Source: Sphingobacterium thalpophilum
Lineage (GTDB): Bacteria; Bacteroidota; Bacteroidia; Chitinophagales; Chitinophagaceae
Direction of reading: 5' to 3'
DNA: 42,855 nt
NCBI GenBank assembly: GCA_943325035.2
Contig: CALPNW020000004.1
Location: 1-42,855, forward strand
The notes below the pieces were generated by a model. It was not told where the DNA came from, searched no databases, and saw only the letters and a list, made by a program, of their open reading frames with translations. The position numbers were made by a program, and so were the translations under genes. This document shows, piece by piece, positions 1 to 9,027 of the stretch; the first letter of the stretch is position 1, and every line of letters begins with the position of its first letter.

Positions 1-1604
1 AGCGTTGTGCCGGAACAGATACTGGTATCATTGCCTGCAACAGCAGTGGTAGGTATAGGAAGAACAGTAATGATGGAATCAATGGTATTGCTTTTGCAAT
101 TGCCTTCTGCCAGCGCATATACACTGTATCTGATTTTTCCTGCAACTATTCCTGTATTGTAAAGTAAAGATTGCTGTGTGCCGGTTGGGTCCGGATTTAC
201 AGCAGCAATATTTCCGGTAACTGAACCGCTTAATAAAGCTGCGCTCCAATAATAAGCACTGTTGGCAACACTGCTGTTTACACTCACCAATCCGGTAGCG
301 CCGGAACAAATAGTATCTCGGATAGCAGTAACTTTAATTACCGGCGTACTATCTATCTGAATGTACATATCCGAATTAGTACTACACCCTTTACTATCGG
401 TTACTTGTATATTGTAAGTGCCACTTGCATTTGTTTTTACCGATAATACAGCCGTATCAGCTTTTGACGACTGAAAAGAATTAGTGCCTGTCCAGCGATA
501 GTCCGTGTAAATGCCGGACCCGCCGGAGGCATTTGCATTTAACAGTAAATCTTTCCCGGAACAAATGGGTGCGTTGGTAGTTGGCAATACTTGTGGAAGC
601 GGATTTACCTGGAACGAAATTCCATTGGAATGGGCACTGCAGGTTTCATTGACCAGACTAGGTATAGAAGGTGCCACATTTACACGGTACAAGCCACTAT
701 CAGTAATTGCTGCATTGATGAAGTTGTACGTATTTGATCCTGCACCTGTTCCTGGGTTGCCCATATCCGTCCAGGTAGAACCGCCATCATTGCTTTTCTG
801 CCATTGATAAGCGTGGTTGGTATAAGGGCTGTTGATTAATGTTGATTGCATATTCGCAGAACTGCCTACGCAAATATTATCGGTATTTTTGTTTAGCTGA
901 ATGCTGATCTGTGGAATACAGGCTTCAAATAAAATATCGTCGAGGGCAACATCATTTCCGCAGGCATCAGCGCCTCCCCAAAAATCAACGATTTCAATTT
1001 TAAGCGTTCCTGTACTTGCCGGCAGATCAAACTGAAATCCATATTTCTGCCAGTTTACCGGGCCGTTTGTTGGAGACAATGGTAGATTTCCGGTGGTATA
1101 TGTTGCCAATAATGTATTGGATAGATCGCGGATTTTGAATGTGATTTTTGGGTAGACTAAACCTGACCCGCAAATTTTTTTAGTTTCACTGGTATTTACA
1201 TTGGCCAGCCAGGCAGAAAAACTATAGCTGGAACCAGAGCACAATCCGGTTACGGTTTGTTGCAGAAAAATGGATTTAGCACCTCCGGCGTTCACCAGGA
1301 ATAAGTTTCCGTTGGTATTACCCGTATGGTCACTGCCCCTGGTCCAGTCGGCCTTGCCGGCGTTTTCTACTTTTGGTGTAACAATATACCTGCCATCTGT
1401 TGAAACGCTGCCAAAAATATAATTGGTTGAACCTGCCGGCGCAGTTGTTATAGTACCTGAAGATGCACCTTGTCCAAAATCCTGTTTAAATACCGGAACC
1501 ATTGCTGTACTGGAACAATAGGTACTACCGCTCTGTGCAAAAGAGCTTGTACAGAGCAACAGAAATACTAATTGGAATAGTATGTTGGGGGAGGGGCGTC
1601 TCAT
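1..1604 (-). CDS. Large secreted protein with Ig/PKD-like domains, N-terminal part (gene cut by window start)
   Basis: On the minus strand an open frame runs from an ATG at 1604 to the window edge with no stop, giving 534 codons. The N-terminus MRRPSPNILFQLVFLLLCTS is a signal peptide with probable cleavage after SSFAQ. Residues about 30-228 form a beta-rich domain starting VPVFKQDFGQG and ending DDILFEAC, common at the front of large Bacteroidota surface proteins. Ig-like and PKD-like segments follow, with the recurring motif ICSG (for example APICSGKDLLLNANASGGSG and TSICSGTT). Such proteins usually end in a type IX secretion sorting domain or a gliding-associated C-terminal domain; that part lies outside the window, so export by type IX secretion is inference. 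It probably acts as an adhesin or surface structural protein. It is transcribed away from the exporter gene at 1771. Confidence 0.85.
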   Translation of the reverse strand, partial: MRRPSPNILFQLVFLLLCTSSFAQSGSTYCSSTAMVPVFKQDFGQGASSGTITTAPAGSTNYIFGSVSTDGRYIVTPKVENAGKADWTRGSDHTGNTNGNLFLVNAGGAKSIFLQQTVTGLCSGSSYSFSAWLANVNTSETKKICGSGLVYPKITFKIRDLSNTLLATYTTGNLPLSPTNGPVNWQKYGFQFDLPASTGTLKIEIVDFWGGADACGNDVALDDILFEACIPQISIQLNKNTDNICVGSSANMQSTLINSPYTNHAYQWQKSNDGGSTWTDMGNPGTGAGSNTYNFINAAITDSGLYRVNVAPSIPSLVNETCSAHSNGISFQVNPLPQVLPTTNAPICSGKDLLLNANASGGSGIYTDYRWTGTNSFQSSKADTAVLSVKTNASGTYNIQVTDSKGCSTNSDMYIQIDSTPVIKVTAIRDTICSGATGLVSVNSSVANSAYYWSAALLSGSVTGNIAAVNPDPTGTQQSLLYNTGIVAGKIRYSVYALAEGNCKSNTIDSIITVLPIPTTAVAGNDTSICSGTT

Positions 1605-1630
1605 ACTTTTCTGAATGCTCTTAAAGTTAC

Positions 1631-1638
1631 GAAAGATA
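1631..1638 (-). promoter_or_regulatory. Candidate -7 element for the secreted Ig/PKD-like protein
   Basis: Read on the minus strand this is TATCTTTC, one mismatch from the Bacteroidota -7 consensus TAnnTTTG. It would place the transcription start about 20 nt before the ATG at 1604. No clear -33 TTG is seen at the right spacing, so this is tentative. Confidence 0.3.
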
Positions 1639-1681
1639 AAAGGGTGATATACCGCAATCAATGAAACACTACAAGAAATAA

Positions 1682-1693
1682 GGTGAAATCACC
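1682..1693. repeat. Short palindrome in the divergent intergenic region
   Basis: GGTGAAATCACC is a perfect inverted repeat with 5-bp arms and a 2-bp centre. It lies between two divergent genes, about 50 bp upstream of the exporter's possible -7 element. It could be an operator or chance; nothing else supports a role. Confidence 0.25.
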
Positions 1694-1741
1694 ATGGCCT
1701 GCTCTAACATATTATTAGCTTATGAACTGCGTGTTTTTTAG

Positions 1742-1749
1742 TTTCTTTG
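1742..1749 (+). promoter_or_regulatory. Candidate -7 element for the MMPL exporter
   Basis: TTTCTTTG differs at one position from TAnnTTTG. A start about 7 nt downstream would give a leader of roughly 15 nt before the ATG at 1771. This favours 1771 over the TTG codon at 1747, which would lie inside the promoter. Confidence 0.35.
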
Positions 1750-1770
1750 CAGTTCAATTATTCATATCCT

Positions 1771-4092
1771 ATGTGGTATAAGGCAGGCAGGTTCATATTG
1801 CGTCACCGGATTGGTTTATTAGTACTACTTTTTTTAGCAACGGCCTTCATGTCGTGGCAAGCCAGCAAAGTTCAGCTGAGTTATGATTTTACCCGGGCCC
1901 TGCCAACAGATAATCCCAAGTATATAGCCTATCAGGGTTTTTTAAATGAATTCGGATCGGATGGAAATACGGTTGTAATAGGATTCAATACTGCTAACTT
2001 CTATGATCTGCATTTTTTTAATGCAGTTGGAGATCTTCATCAACGCTTAAAAAAAGTTCCCGGGGTGAAGGATGTCTTGAGTGCACCCGAAGCCATCAAT
2101 CTGCTGAATGATACTTTGAACCAGCAGTTGATACCTCAGAAAATTTTTCATTATCCCTATCAGTCTCAGGTTGCGTTGGATAGTGCAAAAGCAGTTTTTG
2201 AAAATCTTCCCTTTTATCAGTCTCTGCTTCACAACTCTGCTACAGGTGCTTATCTGATGGGGGTTACTGTAGATAAGGATACGATCAATAGCAAGTACAG
2301 ATCAATTATGATCGAAAATATTCTTGCAGAAATAAGGCAGTTTGAATCATCTTCCAGATCAACCGTACATGTGAGTGGCTTACCTTATATCAGAACAGTT
2401 GTTGGAGACCGGATCAAGAAAGAAATGAACTGGTTTCTGATAGGGTCCCTGGTATTATCGGCTATTACTTTATTCTGGTTTTTCCGTTCATTCAGTGCCA
2501 TGCTGATGAGTTTACTGGTGGTTGGAATGGGCGTTGTTTTTAGTTTAGGTACACTGGTAATGCTGGGGTACAAAATCACTTTACTGACTGCGTTAATCCC
2601 GCCATTAGTGGTGGTGATCGGCGTTCCAAACTGTATATATTTTTTAAATAAGTACCATACTTCTTTCAGGGAATCCGGCAATAAACACGAGGCACTGGTG
2701 AACATGGTTGGAAGAATGGGTATCGTTACCCTTTTCTGTAATATTGCTGCTGCCATTGGGTTTGCAGTGTTTGCACTTACTAAAAGTCAGTTACTGAAGG
2801 AGTTTGGCGAAGTGGCAGGGATCAATATTTTACTGCTGTTTTTTATCTCTCTGATCTTTATTCCGTCGGTACTCAGTTTTTTACCGGAACCAAAAGCAAA
2901 ACATACCAATTATTTAGACAATGCCTTTCTGGCTAAGATACTGGTAAGAATAGAAAAATGGGCATTTCATCAGACCCGTCTGGTATATGGCATTACCATT
3001 GTAGTTACTGCTGTTGCAATCATTGGGATCTTTCGGATTAAAAGCGAAGGGTTTATTGTAGATGACTTGCCCAAAGGAGATAAAATCTATACAGATCTTA
3101 AATGGTTTGAAGGTAATTTTGGCGGAGTAATGCCGCTTGAAATTGTTGTTGATACAAAGAAAAAAAATGGTTTGTTGCGTTCGGTGAAACCCATCGCCAA
3201 AATCGATGAGTTCTCGGCCTACCTGGCAGCCGATTCTTCTACAGCCCGTCCACTGTCATTTGTGGAAGGATTGAAATTTGCGAAGCAGGCTTATTTTGAC
3301 GGGGATAGCCTGAGTTATGCCATCCCTTATGAATCTGATCTCGCTTTTATTGGCCCTTACCTGAAATCGAAACCGGATAGCGGAGGTCTTAAACAGGTAA
3401 CGCCATTAACCAAACTCCTGAACAACTTTATTGACAGCAACAAGCAAAAGGCAAGGATCAGTGTAAACATGAAAGACATTGGCAGTGCCAAACTGCCCCT
3501 TTTATTGCAGAAGTTTGAACAGAAATCTGCCGAAATTTTTGATACCGCGAATTATACAGTAAGTTTTACCGGCAGCAGTGTGAGTTTTCTGGAAGGTTCC
3601 AGTTTTATTATCAAGGGGCTGAAGGAAAGCATATTCTGGGCTTTTTTACTCATTACCCTTTGTATGTTTTACCTGTTTCGTTCGGTTAGGATATTAATCT
3701 GTTCGCTGATTCCAAATCTTGTACCGCTGATCATAACTGCCGGAGTGATGGGTTGGGTAGGAATTGCCTTGAAACCATCTACAGTATTGGTTTTCAGTGT
3801 GGCACTTGGAATTGTTATTGATGTTACCATACGTTTTCTGATCAATTATAAACAGGAACTGCCGGCCAATAATGGGGACGTTACGCCTACGCTGGTTCAA
3901 ACAATACGTCATACAGGGATCAGTATTATATATACTTCCTTAGTATTGATTGCCGGGTTCATTATTTTCTGTTTCAGTGAATTTGGCGGAACAAATGCGT
4001 TGGGATGGCTCACCTCACTCACATTGGTAGTGGGAACTATTACCAATTTAGTGTTATTGCCAGTATTGATTATCAGCTTCTTACGAAAATAA
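1771..4092 (+). CDS. MMPL/RND-family transporter
   Basis: Inner-membrane exporter of the RND superfamily (MMPL branch), 773 residues. The plan is two halves, each with one leading membrane helix, a large periplasmic loop and five more helices: helix about 13-32, loop to about 215, helices about 218-365, helix about 403-422, loop to about 620, helices about 624-770. The second half keeps the Asp expected for proton coupling in ALGIVIDVTIRFLIN (near residue 682). The matching place in the first half reads VVIGVPNCIYFLNKYH and has no Asp. MMPL members move lipids, hopanoids or other hydrophobic compounds; the substrate here is unknown. The ATG at 1771 is chosen over an in-frame TTG at 1747 because a candidate promoter overlaps the latter. 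No membrane-fusion or outer-membrane partner is adjacent. Confidence 0.88.
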   Translation: MWYKAGRFILRHRIGLLVLLFLATAFMSWQASKVQLSYDFTRALPTDNPKYIAYQGFLNEFGSDGNTVVIGFNTANFYDLHFFNAVGDLHQRLKKVPGVKDVLSAPEAINLLNDTLNQQLIPQKIFHYPYQSQVALDSAKAVFENLPFYQSLLHNSATGAYLMGVTVDKDTINSKYRSIMIENILAEIRQFESSSRSTVHVSGLPYIRTVVGDRIKKEMNWFLIGSLVLSAITLFWFFRSFSAMLMSLLVVGMGVVFSLGTLVMLGYKITLLTALIPPLVVVIGVPNCIYFLNKYHTSFRESGNKHEALVNMVGRMGIVTLFCNIAAAIGFAVFALTKSQLLKEFGEVAGINILLLFFISLIFIPSVLSFLPEPKAKHTNYLDNAFLAKILVRIEKWAFHQTRLVYGITIVVTAVAIIGIFRIKSEGFIVDDLPKGDKIYTDLKWFEGNFGGVMPLEIVVDTKKKNGLLRSVKPIAKIDEFSAYLAADSSTARPLSFVEGLKFAKQAYFDGDSLSYAIPYESDLAFIGPYLKSKPDSGGLKQVTPLTKLLNNFIDSNKQKARISVNMKDIGSAKLPLLLQKFEQKSAEIFDTANYTVSFTGSSVSFLEGSSFIIKGLKESIFWAFLLITLCMFYLFRSVRILICSLIPNLVPLIITAGVMGWVGIALKPSTVLVFSVALGIVIDVTIRFLINYKQELPANNGDVTPTLVQTIRHTGISIIYTSLVLIAGFIIFCFSEFGGTNALGWLTSLTLVVGTITNLVLLPVLIISFLRK

Positions 4093-4150
4093 TTGCCCTT
4101 TTTGCATATTCCCTACAACTTCTAGCTATAATGTTGGAACAATGAATTGC

Positions 4151-4214
4151 AGCGTTTATTTAACATTTGATGCCTATCTTCAGGTTTCCTTAACATTTAA
4201 AATATATAAACGCT
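4151..4214. repeat. Inverted repeat bracketing the susC-A leader
   Basis: AGCGTTTAT at 4151-4159 and ATAAACGCT at 4206-4214 are perfect 9-bp inverted arms 46 bp apart; the right arm ends 1 bp before the ATG at 4216. Within the region TTAACATTT occurs twice in direct orientation (4160-4168 and 4190-4198), exactly 30 bp apart. If transcribed, the arms could pair and cover the start codon; alternatively they are protein-binding sites. Confidence 0.4.
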
Positions 4215-4215
4215 T

Positions 4216-7200
4216 ATGAGAACATTAGCAGTTATTTTGACGATGGTCCTGTTCAGTTTTGCACAGACTTATGCTCAAACTAATCGAACTGTTACCGGTA
4301 AGGTAACTGATGATGCAGGCTATCCGCTTGCTGGGGTAACTGTTTCTGCCGCAGGAACAGCAAAAAATGCAATAACCGATGCTAAGGGGTTATATACCAT
4401 CCAGGTGCCGGCAAATGCAGTTTCATTGAAATTCTCTTCTGTAGGCTTTGGTGATATAGAGGCTAGAATCGGAGGCAGAACATCTATCGATGTTAACATG
4501 GTATCTGAAGCCAAAGCACTTTCTGAAGTGGTGGTTGTAGGTTATGGTGTTCAACAGAAAAAATCCTTTACGGGGTCTTCTTCAAAAATTGATACTAAAG
4601 AATTTGCTTCTCTGGTAACACCTTCAATCGATAAACAATTAGGTGGACGTGCAGCGGGTGTTCAAGTATCAACTGCTGGTGGTGGTGTAGGTACTCCTGC
4701 TAGAATTCGTATCAGAGGTGTTAACTCAATAAGTGGTGGACAAGATCCATTGATCGTTGTTGATGGGGTTCCATTTATTTCTGGAAACCTTGCAAACGTT
4801 ACCAACTCAAATACTTTGTCAGATATCAATCCAAATGATATTGAAAATATTGAAGTATTAAAAGATGGTTCTGCAACGGCTATTTTTGGTTCTAGAGCTG
4901 CTAACGGAGTAATTATGATTACTACCAAAAAAGGTACTAAAGATGGTAGAGTAAAAGTAAATTATGACGCTACTTTTGGATTTAGTTCACCTGGTAGTAC
5001 CTATCAGTTATTGAATTCAGATCAATTTGTAACGATTGCCAATGAAAAAAGAGTGAATGCTGGCTTAGCCATTGCTGCTCGCCCTAGTCCAACAGGCACA
5101 AACACAGATTGGCAAGGGTTGGTTTATAATCAAAATGCATTAGCCGCTCAACAAAATATTAGTTTTTCTGGTGGAAGTGCAAAATCAACCTATTTCTTTT
5201 CTTTAAACTATTCCGATCAAAAAGGAATCATTGTTTCGAATAGTCAAAAAGCGTATCGTTTGCGTTTTAATTTCGATACAGAAGTAAACAAGTTCGTTAA
5301 AGTAGGTAATAACCTTACTTTATCTAAAGTAATTGACCTTGATCAAAATAATGGATCAAATGCATTGAGCGGAACAGTTGCTTCTGCATTAAGGGCTTTA
5401 CCCAATGTTGAGCCATATAACCCTGCCAATTCAACTGGTTTTAATATCCAATGGCCTTTATTAAATCAATTTGGCTTAGGACCAAATACTATTCCTGTAG
5501 ATGACAACTACACAAACCCTGCATTTACTACTCAAATAAATAAATACAGCTCAGACAAATTAAGAATCAACAATAACACATTTGTTGAACTTAGTTTAAT
5601 GAAAGGGTTGAAATTCAAGACCGTGTTTAATTTTGATGTATTCAGTGATTATGGTTTCCAAGGATTGGACCCAAGACATGGAGATGGTTTCAGTAGCGTT
5701 GGAAGTGTTTTCAACTCTCAAATCACTACACAACGTTGGGTATGGCAGAACTATTTAAATTATAATAAATCTTTTGGTAGCCATAATTTATATGTAACAG
5801 CGGGTCAGGAAGCACAAAAAGACTTTTCTAGAAGTGTTTCTGGTTCACTATCTACTATTTCAGATATTTTCTTTGTGGGTAATAACGTGATTTCTGGAAC
5901 TGGAGTTACACAGTTTAGTGGTGGTGGTTATGGTAAATCTGGATTCCAATCTTTATTTGGACGTGTAAATTATGATTTTGCTAATAAATATTTTTTACAA
6001 GCATCAGTGCGAAGAGATGGTCAGTCTTCATTGGCGCCTGAAACTCGTTTTGGTGTTTTCCCTGGTTTCTCAGGTGGATGGAAAATTTCTCAAGAAAAAT
6101 TCTGGGATAAAAGCTCATTCTTAAGAAAATATTTAAGCGACGTTAAGTTGAAAGGATCTTACGCAATTGTTGGTAATGCGCTTGGAGGATTTCCTTATTT
6201 AAGTACTTTCTCAGCAGCTAACTATGGTAACTTAAGCGGTTTGGCTCCTAACTTAATAGGAAACCGTTCTTTACAATGGGAAAGAAGTAAGAAATACGAC
6301 ATTGGTGTAGACATTGCTATTTTAAGTGGTCGATTCAACTTTACATTTGATTGGTTCTTGAATGATATCGACAATTTAGTATTAGCAGTACCAACACCTC
6401 CAACTGCGGGTATTCCCAATAACTCTATTTCTCAAAATATTGGTACACAGAGAAACAGAGGAACTGAAATTAGCTTGAGTGGAGAAATTATTCGCAGTAA
6501 AGATTTCTCTTGGAATTTTAGCTGGAACCATACTAACCTAGAAAACAAGATTACTTCTCTTTATACAATTGGTGGAAATCCAGTAAATAGTATTCCAGGA
6601 TCTTATAATACTATTAATGTGGGTAGTTCATTAAACGTGTTATATGGATACCAATATGCAGGTGTTAATACTGCAAATGGTAATCCGATGTATTATGATG
6701 GTATTGGCCGATTAGTACAACACAATATTGCTAATGGTGCATACTTTTTTGCAAATGGAAAGAATGACCCCACTTTAGGTGTACAAACTTCACTAGGATT
6801 GAATGATAGAAAATTCCTAGGATTGAGTTTGCCAACTTATTTTGGCGGTATCTCAAACACTTTCAGTTACAAGCAATTTACACTTGATTTCATGTTGAGG
6901 TATTCTGGTGGTAATAAAGTAATGAATATTACCCGTCAGGAAGCTTTAGTTAGTCAGAACTTTCACAACAATGGAGTTGAAGTCTTAAACAGATGGACTA
7001 CACCAGGTCAGGTTACCAATGTTCCTCGATTAGTTCAAGGACAAAGTAATAACATTAACCAAAATGGTTTAGCTATTTCTCGTTTTGTAGAGTCTGGAGA
7101 TTTTATCCGTTTACAGAATGTTTCATTGAGCTATACCTATAATAGTAAGCGTTTAGCTGAACAAACCAATGGGTACATTAAAAATCTACGATTCTTTATG

Positions 7201-7332
7201 CAAGGCCAGAACATGGGCTTGTGGACAAAATATTCAGGTTTAGATCCGGAGAATGCTTCTCAGGCTGGACAGGATAATGCTGTATCACCGCAATTGAGAA
7301 CCGTATCTTTTGGTGTAAATGTTGGGTTCTAA
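4216..7332 (+). CDS. SusC/RagA-family TonB-dependent outer-membrane receptor (module A)
   Basis: Outer-membrane beta-barrel that imports large nutrients using TonB energy, working with the SusD lipoprotein encoded next. It has 1038 residues, normal for the family. Order: signal peptide 1-20 (cleavage after TYA), carboxypeptidase-regulatory-like domain about 23-98, TonB-box region ALSEVVVVGYG at about 101-111, plug domain with IRIRGVNSISGGQDPLIVVD near 165-185 and the SusC signature IENIEVLKDGSATAIFGSRA, then the barrel ending in TVSFGVNVGF with a terminal Phe as expected for BAM insertion. First gene of a three-gene module ending in the terminator at 9852. The substrate is unknown because no degradative enzyme is nearby. 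Base composition is visibly more AT-rich than the housekeeping genes downstream. Confidence 0.96.
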   Translation: MRTLAVILTMVLFSFAQTYAQTNRTVTGKVTDDAGYPLAGVTVSAAGTAKNAITDAKGLYTIQVPANAVSLKFSSVGFGDIEARIGGRTSIDVNMVSEAKALSEVVVVGYGVQQKKSFTGSSSKIDTKEFASLVTPSIDKQLGGRAAGVQVSTAGGGVGTPARIRIRGVNSISGGQDPLIVVDGVPFISGNLANVTNSNTLSDINPNDIENIEVLKDGSATAIFGSRAANGVIMITTKKGTKDGRVKVNYDATFGFSSPGSTYQLLNSDQFVTIANEKRVNAGLAIAARPSPTGTNTDWQGLVYNQNALAAQQNISFSGGSAKSTYFFSLNYSDQKGIIVSNSQKAYRLRFNFDTEVNKFVKVGNNLTLSKVIDLDQNNGSNALSGTVASALRALPNVEPYNPANSTGFNIQWPLLNQFGLGPNTIPVDDNYTNPAFTTQINKYSSDKLRINNNTFVELSLMKGLKFKTVFNFDVFSDYGFQGLDPRHGDGFSSVGSVFNSQITTQRWVWQNYLNYNKSFGSHNLYVTAGQEAQKDFSRSVSGSLSTISDIFFVGNNVISGTGVTQFSGGGYGKSGFQSLFGRVNYDFANKYFLQASVRRDGQSSLAPETRFGVFPGFSGGWKISQEKFWDKSSFLRKYLSDVKLKGSYAIVGNALGGFPYLSTFSAANYGNLSGLAPNLIGNRSLQWERSKKYDIGVDIAILSGRFNFTFDWFLNDIDNLVLAVPTPPTAGIPNNSISQNIGTQRNRGTEISLSGEIIRSKDFSWNFSWNHTNLENKITSLYTIGGNPVNSIPGSYNTINVGSSLNVLYGYQYAGVNTANGNPMYYDGIGRLVQHNIANGAYFFANGKNDPTLGVQTSLGLNDRKFLGLSLPTYFGGISNTFSYKQFTLDFMLRYSGGNKVMNITRQEALVSQNFHNNGVEVLNRWTTPGQVTNVPRLVQGQSNNINQNGLAISRFVESGDFIRLQNVSLSYTYNSKRLAEQTNGYIKNLRFFMQGQNMGLWTKYSGLDPENASQAGQDNAVSPQLRTVSFGVNVGF

Positions 7333-7371
7333 TAAATTCTTAAAATGATTAATGACATTAAAATAATGACA

Positions 7372-9006
7372 ATGAGATTTAATAAATTTTTTACAGCTAC
7401 AGCAATCACCGCCATAGTGATGGTTGCATCGGGTTGCCAGAAAGTACTGGACGAAGGGCCTTATAATGCCTTTACAGATGAGAGTGTTTTTACCACGCCA
7501 GAAAGGGCTTTATTAGCTTTAAATGGTGTTTATGATGCCGGTCAAACAGGAAGTACTACCCTTGGGGGTCGTGGCTATCCATTTGGTGCTGCTACAGTTG
7601 AGCAAGGAGATAACCGTGGTGAAGATGTAGTTAATCTAGCCGCTTTTTACCAGGTTACTTATCAAGGCACTTATAATCCGAACACTGCCAACAATCAGGC
7701 AATGTGGGACAATACGTACAATATGGTCAATAAAGCCAATATTGCTATTGATGGATTTAAAAAAGTAGGTTCTAGTGGAGTTATTTCTGCAAGTTTAGCA
7801 TTGCAATATGAGGCTGAATGTAGATTTCTCCGTGCATTAGGTCATCATGAATTATTGGTGCATTATGCTCGTCCATTCCTAGATGGAAATGGAACAGCAG
7901 CTGAAGGTGGAGTTCCTTACCGCGATTATGCAGTAACTGGTTCAGAAGCTTTAGATAAATTAAAAACCGAGAAAAGACCAACAGTTGCAGAAGGTTATGC
8001 AAAAATAATAGCCGATTTAAATTTTGCAGAAACAAACCTTGCAATTACACAATCTTTAGGTGTAGTAAGAGCTACAAGAGCAGCGGCGATTGCTTTAAAA
8101 CAAAGGGTTTATATGCATATGGGTCAGTGGGCAAGTGCAAAAGCAGAAGGAGATAAATTAATACCTGCAACAGTAACTCCACTAACCCCAAATAGTACAG
8201 TTGCATTAATTGGTGGTCATAGACTAATGGCAACCCCTGGAGAACCATTTGGTTTGCCTGGTGGTAATAGTGTTACTGCAGAAAACATTTTTTCTATTAA
8301 AAATGACGCTTTAGATAACAGTTCTGTCAATGGGGCAATGGCTCAAATGTATGGTTCTGCAGATTTGGGCGGCCGTGGACTAGTATCTATTTCTCCAATT
8401 ATTTGGAACAGAGCAGAATGGTTGGCCACTGATTTAAGAAGAACACAGAATAACAGATTAGGCGGAACTGCGAACGGTACATCTGCAGCTGGCTTGGCCT
8501 TTATGACCACTAAGTATACCGATTATGTTAACCGTGGAGATAATTGTCCGATCATTCGTTTTGCAGAAGTATTGTTGAATCAAGCAGAAATTGAAGCTCG
8601 TATTTCTACAGGTGCTGTATCTGCAAGAGCAGTAGATTTATTGAATATGGTAAGAAACCGCGCTAGTGCAACTCCAGCTGCAACACAGTTTACTACTGCA
8701 AGTTTTGCTGATCAAACTGCTTTTGTAGGGGCAATTTTGCTTGAGCGTAGAATTGAATTCTTGTCTGAAGGACGCAGATGGCCAGATATCCACCGTACTG
8801 CAATGGATCCAATTGTAGCTTTAAGAGCTGCTGGTATTCCTGCTAAAGTGAATAACGGTACTACTGGAAGTGCTTTGTATGGTATTGGAGTACCTGTAAC
8901 ATTAGGACAAGCAGCTATTCCTTATAGTGATTTCCGTTTTATATGGCCTATACCAAATGGTGAGGTTACACAGAATCCTGCTATCAAACAAAATCCTTTC
9001 TATTAA
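7372..9006 (+). CDS. SusD/RagB-family nutrient-binding lipoprotein (module A)
   Basis: Surface lipoprotein that caps the SusC barrel and captures substrate. The signal MRFNKFFTATAITAIVMVAS is followed by the lipobox ASGC; the mature protein starts CQKVLDEGPYN. Family features are the opening ALLALNGVYD, helical TPR-like segments (ECRFLRALGHHELL), a late region IRFAEVLLNQAEIEAR with RIEFLSEGRRWPDIHR, and the ending RFIWPIPNGEVTQNPAIKQN, which is nearly diagnostic for SusD. Start choice: ATG codons at 7345, 7366 and 7372 are in frame. 7372 gives a normal 22-residue lipoprotein signal, whereas 7345 adds a stretch with an acidic residue. Lies 39 nt after susC. Confidence 0.95.
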   Translation: MRFNKFFTATAITAIVMVASGCQKVLDEGPYNAFTDESVFTTPERALLALNGVYDAGQTGSTTLGGRGYPFGAATVEQGDNRGEDVVNLAAFYQVTYQGTYNPNTANNQAMWDNTYNMVNKANIAIDGFKKVGSSGVISASLALQYEAECRFLRALGHHELLVHYARPFLDGNGTAAEGGVPYRDYAVTGSEALDKLKTEKRPTVAEGYAKIIADLNFAETNLAITQSLGVVRATRAAAIALKQRVYMHMGQWASAKAEGDKLIPATVTPLTPNSTVALIGGHRLMATPGEPFGLPGGNSVTAENIFSIKNDALDNSSVNGAMAQMYGSADLGGRGLVSISPIIWNRAEWLATDLRRTQNNRLGGTANGTSAAGLAFMTTKYTDYVNRGDNCPIIRFAEVLLNQAEIEARISTGAVSARAVDLLNMVRNRASATPAATQFTTASFADQTAFVGAILLERRIEFLSEGRRWPDIHRTAMDPIVALRAAGIPAKVNNGTTGSALYGIGVPVTLGQAAIPYSDFRFIWPIPNGEVTQNPAIKQNPFY

Positions 9007-9027
9007 TCTTGATATAAACAATAAAGC

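Noticed and set aside
511-807. Open frame on the plus strand in the first kilobase, with similar short frames nearby
   Set aside because: It runs antisense to the secreted Ig/PKD-like gene, whose minus-strand frame is open from 1604 to the edge with a signal peptide and domain pattern; the plus frame shows no family features.
1747-1770. TTG start for the MMPL exporter
   Set aside because: The TTG lies inside a candidate -7 element, and the ATG at 1771 gives a normal N-terminus.
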